Virus record (IMG/VR): IMGVR_UViG_3300045954_000074
Span: 1-34,302 of that record
Strand: one strand, 5' to 3'
From: a virus
Length of the DNA stretch: 34,302 nucleotides
Shown: piece by piece, positions 30,899 through 34,302 of the stretch
Layout: each line of letters starts with the position of its first letter
How positions within the stretch are numbered: position 1 is the first letter of the stretch
Notes under the pieces: model-generated
Databases searched by the model: none
Told to the model about the DNA's origin: nothing
The model's input: only the letters and a program-made list of their open reading frames with translations
Program-made: the position numbers and the translations under genes

Positions 30899-31546
30899 TT
30901 AACTTATAGGTTCACAGGCAAGGGACTTTACAAGTCTTACCAAATCACCACGATAGTAGGTCAGTCTTGCATCAACTGTGAACCTTGCTGCTTCACCAGT
31001 AAATAAGTAAGCGACATAAGAAAAATTAGATAAACTAACTTCTCTCATCAATGTTTGCTTATACCGTAACAGTTCCTCCTCTATCCAGTAATTAGATATT
31101 CGCTTGCCGACCCAATCATTAGGATTGGTGCCACTAGACTGCTGTATACGAGAGTTACTCAAAAGTCCATTGTCATCTGAAACACGGATAATATAAGCCG
31201 CTCCTTCATAACCCAAAACTTCTGCAATAATGTCTTCTTCGCGTTCAGAAGGAATTCTACTGCGTAAATCTGTTTTAACTTCTTGGATAATATTCATATT
31301 TGGTAGATGTAACCTATAACTTGGATTAAGGGGAAAAGATACTCTTCTCTCCTTTGTAGCTATTGTTATACAGTTAGCATCTTTTTTGCAAGGCACAAAT
31401 TTAAGAATATCTTTGTAATTCTTAACAAGCTCCCGCCATATTTCGTCATTAGGACAATGAATTAACAAATTTTCATTAGCCACAGCTACAACACACTGGC
31501 TAATTAAATATTGAATATTATTCTTATCGCTGTCATTGCTGATCAT
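30899..31546 (-). CDS. PAS-like protein related to the 16332-17381 gene
   Basis: The 215-aa product has an N-terminal strand-turn-helix (QCVVAVANENLLIHCPNDEI) like the first module of the 16332 protein, and a C-terminal PAS-like region: GAAYIIRVSDDNGLLSN, WVGKRISNYWIEEELLRYKQ, then NFSYVAYLFTGEAARFTVDA and YYRGDLVRLV. It converges on the repressor gene with 15 bp between. Its upstream region holds the 11-bp repeat array, so array and gene may be linked. Function unknown; a sensor that feeds the lysis-lysogeny switch is speculative. Confidence 0.45.
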   Translation of the reverse strand: MISNDSDKNNIQYLISQCVVAVANENLLIHCPNDEIWRELVKNYKDILKFVPCKKDANCITIATKERRVSFPLNPSYRLHLPNMNIIQEVKTDLRSRIPSEREEDIIAEVLGYEGAAYIIRVSDDNGLLSNSRIQQSSGTNPNDWVGKRISNYWIEEELLRYKQTLMREVSLSNFSYVAYLFTGEAARFTVDARLTYYRGDLVRLVKSLACEPIS

Positions 31547-31619
31547 AGTAAATGGATTATGCTTCTGCCCTTGGATATATATTTTACAGGATTCTTTAGA
31601 AAAAAATAACTTTTACTAC

Positions 31620-31761
31620 TTAGTTCAGACTTAGTTCAGACTTAGTTCAGACTTAGTTCAGACTTAGTTCAGACTTAGTTCAGACTTAGTTCAGACTTAG
31701 TTCAGACTTAGTTCAGACTTAGTTCAGACTTAGTTCAGACTTAGTTGAGAACTAATCTCAA
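31620..31761. repeat. 11-bp tandem array with terminal palindromes
   Basis: TTAGTTCAGAC is repeated eleven times without a mismatch at 31620-31740. A degenerate twelfth unit follows and merges into two overlapping palindromes, TTAGTT-GAG-AACTAA (31741-31755) and TTGAGA-ACTAA-TCTCAA (31745-31761). The period of one helical turn places every unit on the same face of the DNA. It lies 74 bp upstream of the PAS-like gene. Confidence 0.95.
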
Positions 31762-32034
31762 TAAACTACAGAACACAACAGAAAGCGACCCCAATAACTC
31801 TAGATATATTCTGAGTATTTTTTACATTTGAACAACTAATACTCAATAGTATTCTCTGAACAATTTTGATGTCAACTTTTTTATTAGCCGGTCAGTAGCA
31901 ACATATTTCTTTATCTCTATTGGATGTGATAATAATTAAAACCCTAACCAGAGATGACATTAATCATATCCCTTGACAACCAGAATCCTAACTAATATAG
32001 TTGTAATTATTGGATCGCTACAACCATCCACAAT
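31762..32034. other. non-coding stretch, nothing recognised
   Basis: AT-rich sequence between the repeat array and the stem-loop. I see no credible reading frame, tRNA or promoter pair. Together with the array and hairpins it forms a 590-bp gene-free region from 31547 to 32136. Confidence 0.6.
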
Positions 32035-32080
32035 ATTTTTTAACTAGGCATCACTCTGGATGCCACTACCGTTAAAAAAT
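32035..32080. ncRNA. candidate structured RNA or nested stem-loop
   Basis: ATTTTTTAAC (32035-32044) and GTTAAAAAAT (32071-32080) are perfect complements. Inside them GGCATC (32047-32052) pairs with GATGCC (32059-32064) around ACTCTG. An asymmetric internal loop (2 and 6 nt) separates the stems. A second hairpin, ATGTCC-TCT-GGACAT, follows at 32079-32093. Both loops contain CTCTGG. The layout suggests a folded RNA ahead of the terminator at 32107; it could also be a DNA-level palindrome. Confidence 0.4.
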
Positions 32081-32106
32081 GTCCTCTGGACATACCACAA
32101 GTAAAG

Positions 32107-32130
32107 CCCCTCCTGCCAGTCAAGAGGGGT
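32107..32130. terminator. bidirectional-type terminator
   Basis: CCCCTC (32107-32112) and GAGGGG (32124-32129) with an 11-nt loop are followed by TTTT on the plus strand. On the minus strand, the direction of the methyltransferase ending at 32137, the tract is CTTTAC, so termination there is weaker. Confidence 0.65.
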
Positions 32131-32136
32131 TTTACA

Positions 32137-32874
32137 CTATTTCAAATTACTCGCATACCAATTAGCAAGCCGACTAACAGCAGTCCTGTAATACCCCTCA
32201 TCCTTCTCAATACCAATAAAATTGCGTTTAGTTTCCAAACAAGAAATAGCAGTAGTTCCCGACCCCAAACAATTATCTAAAACAGTGTCATTAATCTGAC
32301 TATAAGTGCGAATTAAATAACTAAAAAGCTCAATCGGCTTCTGTGTCGGGTGCAGACTCTTGTGATTCCCATTCGAGAACTTGATCACACTCTGAGGATA
32401 TCTAACCCCCTCATTATCGGTTATCACTTCCTTATTTTGCCCACCATATATTTTTGCCCTTTTCCCTGCCTTCTTATGGCTTTTATAAGGCTTTCCGGGC
32501 TGCATTTGTGGATTGTAAGTAGGTGCTTTAGGTGAAAAAATCAAAATATCCTCATGAATCCTCAACGGTCGTCGTTTAGCATTCAAAAAGCCAGTTGGCA
32601 TAGTCTTCAGCCACACCAAACTATACCTAAACCACTTGCGGTTACTATTAATCAAATCAGTTGTAAACGACTGCACTGCTGTTAATACAACCACACCATT
32701 AGGAGCAAGAACTCTCTTGTATGCTGCCCAAAGTTGTTCCAAAGGAATCTGCAAATCCCACTTACAGGCAGTAATCCCATAAGGCAAATCACACAAAATC
32801 AAATTAACAGAACCATCGGGAATTTGTTCCATCACCTGTAAACAATCCCCGTGAACAACAGAATTAAGTTTCAT
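32137..32874 (-). CDS. DNA methyltransferase (amino-methyl, DLPYG type)
   Basis: I use ATG 32874 (245 aa); TTG 32880 would add two residues. Motif IV is DLPYG (residues 29-33), followed by the target recognition region. SAM-binding motif I is DNCLGSGTT (200-208), with HPTQKP before it. This IV-before-I order is the beta class of N6-adenine or N4-cytosine methyltransferases. No restriction enzyme is adjacent, so it is an orphan that may protect phage DNA or alter gene control. DLPYG is usually found in adenine enzymes. Confidence 0.9.
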   Translation of the reverse strand: MKLNSVVHGDCLQVMEQIPDGSVNLILCDLPYGITACKWDLQIPLEQLWAAYKRVLAPNGVVVLTAVQSFTTDLINSNRKWFRYSLVWLKTMPTGFLNAKRRPLRIHEDILIFSPKAPTYNPQMQPGKPYKSHKKAGKRAKIYGGQNKEVITDNEGVRYPQSVIKFSNGNHKSLHPTQKPIELFSYLIRTYSQINDTVLDNCLGSGTTAISCLETKRNFIGIEKDEGYYRTAVSRLANWYASNLK

Positions 32875-33002
32875 ATCCAAATCATTAATAGGAATCCGTT
32901 TATATCAGAACTCCTATTCAGGCAATCACCCCGAAAGATTGCAGCCTAGACACCTAAAGCCACAAAACCCTACAGTAGACAGTAAACAACCTCCCAAATA
33001 AC

Positions 33003-33269
33003 ATGACTGATGAGAAGCAAGACAACCAAAGCCAATTTTTAAACTACTTTTTAACAGGATTACAAACTTTAATAGTAGCTGGTTTACTATGGGTTGGCAG
33101 CACGCTCCAATCTATTCAAACCATAGTAGTCAAGCTACAAACTCATAGCGACTATCAAAGTGCAGAAATCAAAGAGATTAAGAGCAAATCTGAAACAGCC
33201 TACTATAACTCAATCGAAAATCAAAAAAATATAAATTTGTTGATTGGCGCTCAATCATCGAAAAAATAA
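33003..33269 (+). CDS. small membrane protein, holin candidate
   Basis: The 88-aa product has a charged N-terminus (MTDEKQDNQS), one transmembrane segment (FLTGLQTLIVAGLLWVGSTL) and a C-terminal coiled helix with charged residues (SAEIKEIKSKSETAYYNSIE). One-span proteins of this kind in phages may be holins or lysis-linked factors. No endolysin gene is visible next to it, so the role is open. First of three short plus-strand genes. Confidence 0.55.
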   Translation: MTDEKQDNQSQFLNYFLTGLQTLIVAGLLWVGSTLQSIQTIVVKLQTHSDYQSAEIKEIKSKSETAYYNSIENQKNINLLIGAQSSKK

Positions 33270-33327
33270 CTATTTTCAAATGTAGGTGATAGAGTTTTCT
33301 CGTCTAACCTACAAATGGATTCTAACC

Positions 33328-33687
33328 ATGATAAGTCCAAAACCAACCTCAAACACACAAACAGCGATAGCGACATTTGTTGTCACCTTTGCAGAAGCCA
33401 TCAAAACTATCAAAGAACTTCTGTTAAATCCCCCTAAAGTTGCCCAGGAAGAACTAGCAGCCAAGCAACAACAAATTAATAGTCTAACTGCTCAAATCAG
33501 CACATCTGAAGCTCTAGACGACCAGACAGCTAAAGAAGTTGAAGAACTAACTTCACAATTAAAAGACCTCATGGCTGAGGTTGCTGCTGCCACTCCTGCA
33601 ACACCTGTTTTCGACTCTCAAACCACAGAAACCGAAGTAACTCCACCACCTGCTTTAGTAACTGAAGAAGAAACACAGGTAGAGTAA
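33328..33687 (+). CDS. coiled-coil small phage protein
   Basis: I use ATG 33328 (119 aa). GTG 33286 would add 14 residues. A hydrophobic helix (TAIATFVVTFAEAIKTIKEL) is followed by a coiled coil (EELAAKQQQINSLTAQISTS; VEELTSQLKDLMAEVAAATP) and an acidic Pro/Thr-rich tail. No family recognised. Short spacing to its neighbours suggests one small operon. Confidence 0.55.
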   Translation: MISPKPTSNTQTAIATFVVTFAEAIKTIKELLLNPPKVAQEELAAKQQQINSLTAQISTSEALDDQTAKEVEELTSQLKDLMAEVAAATPATPVFDSQTTETEVTPPPALVTEEETQVE

Positions 33688-33759
33688 TTCTATTGGTTTA
33701 ACCCCAAGAGCATTGCCCCAGCGATGCTCTATTAATTTGCCAACCTAAAATATAAATCC

Positions 33760-33975
33760 ATGCTAAACATCTCACTTTCCATAGAAGAACAACCAAAACA
33801 ACCCACTGTATCTTCTGATGAGCAAATTGTTCAAGCTGCCATCAATAATGCCGAAAAAGTTATCAGAGACTTGTTAGCAATAGTCTCTTTAAAAGGTAAC
33901 TCAGCCCAGGGCGCAGATGTTGCTCAGGCATGGCAACTAATCAGCGATTTAAAAGATGAAGGAGGCGATGAATAA
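33760..33975 (+). CDS. small hypothetical phage protein, 71 aa
   Basis: The acidic product begins MLNISLSIEEQPKQPTVSSD and has a helical core (EQIVQAAINNAEKVIRDLLA) ending in DLKDEGGDE. Not recognised. It follows the coiled-coil gene by 72 bp. Confidence 0.45.
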   Translation: MLNISLSIEEQPKQPTVSSDEQIVQAAINNAEKVIRDLLAIVSLKGNSAQGADVAQAWQLISDLKDEGGDE

Positions 33976-34128
33976 TCCGTATCAATAGGGTTACGAAGCT
34001 TATGCAACCTCAGCCTGGAAACATTCGGCTGTTCCGATGCCAAAATAGGAAACCCTGCCACCGTGCCTCCGAGCAAGAATGATTCTTGGAAACCCAAACC
34101 TATTACAATATGCGGTAAAAACTTCACC

Positions 34129-34302
34129 ATGAGTAAAATAGAAATACCAGAAAATTGGCATTTACACACACTAGAATTGCGCGATGCTGACTGTTGCAGA
34201 GAAGCTACCTGCCGATTAAGAGATAAGTTTGGAACTTGGGAAAATTTAGCCAGTCAAAATAATCTCGACAGACTAATAAGTTTGGAACTTGGGAAAATTT
34301 AG
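34129..34302 (+). CDS. possibly frameshifted small protein at the window edge
   Basis: From ATG 34129 the frame encodes 57 aa: MSKIEIPENWHLHTLELRDA, then DCCREATCRLRDKFGTWENL. A GTG at 34063 would give 79 aa. The last part is generated by a second copy of a 27-bp repeat read in another frame, which also supplies the stop. In the first copy the repeat encodes KFGTWENL; in the second the same bases give ISLELGKI and stop. The natural protein may therefore extend further in the other frame beyond the window. Not recognised. Confidence 0.45.
   Translation: MSKIEIPENWHLHTLELRDADCCREATCRLRDKFGTWENLASQNNLDRLISLELGKI
34223..34302. repeat. 27-bp direct repeat, 53-bp period
   Basis: The same 27 bases, beginning ATAAGTTTGGAACTTGGG, occur at 34223-34249 and 34276-34302. 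The second copy ends at the window edge, so the repeat may be longer. The period of 53 is not a multiple of 3, so the reading frame shifts between copies. Confidence 0.9.

Noticed and set aside
31620-31740. CRISPR array
   Set aside because: The units are 11 bp, directly joined, with no spacers, and no cas genes are present.
32137-32874. Restriction-modification system
   Set aside because: No restriction endonuclease gene is adjacent. The HNH gene is 16 kb away in another operon.

Overview
The window carries most of a Mu-like (transposable) prophage in what is very probably a filamentous heterocyst-type cyanobacterium (Nostoc/Anabaena group). The phage call rests on recognisable families: a MuA-type DDE transposase with a MuB-type ATPase, GemA and Mor regulators, a DUF3486 small terminase, a Mu-type large terminase, a DUF935 portal, a gpF head protein, gpG, a gpI protease/scaffold, DUF2190, a major capsid protein, and gp36/gp37-like connector proteins. 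The tail looks long and non-contractile: there is a tube protein and a coiled-coil tape measure, but I see no sheath. The host call is inference from AT-rich composition, short tandem repeats and protein style. Only one GCGATCGC (HIP1) site was seen by eye, at 7672.

Layout from right to left, the direction of phage transcription. 33.0-34.3 kb: small membrane and coiled-coil genes. 32.1-32.9 kb: DNA methyltransferase. 31.6-32.1 kb: non-coding region with eleven perfect 11-bp tandem repeats and a nested stem-loop. 30.1-30.9 kb: immunity switch (double-HTH repressor facing a small early regulator across an operator). 30.0-22.8 kb: early operon (transposase, GIY-YIG-like protein, MuB, small unknowns, a tandem-HTH protein, GemA) ending at a terminator. 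22.6-19.1 kb: Mor followed by small terminase, large terminase and portal. 19.0-18.45 kb: a possible tail chaperone. 18.2-15.1 kb: accessory cassette with its own HTH regulator, a PAS-like protein, a RAMP-like protein and an HNH nuclease, closed by a terminator. 15.0-7.9 kb: tail operon with tape measure, hub, a ferritin-like protein, a structural protein and a VWA protein.

The head operon (750-7927) lies on the opposite strand and runs into the tail operon tail-to-tail. Compared with Mu it has been moved and inverted. The portal seems to have lost its C-terminal part, which survives as a separate gene at the start of the head operon. A two-gene cassette (2593-3497) with a perfect 96-bp duplication lies inside the head operon in the opposite orientation.

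The most unusual points are the ferritin-like diiron protein and the VWA protein in the tail operon, two PAS-like paralogues at separate sites, the split portal, the two divergent promoter/operator switches, and the 11-bp array. I recognise no endolysin and cannot locate the prophage ends. All family assignments were made by reading the sequence, without database searches.
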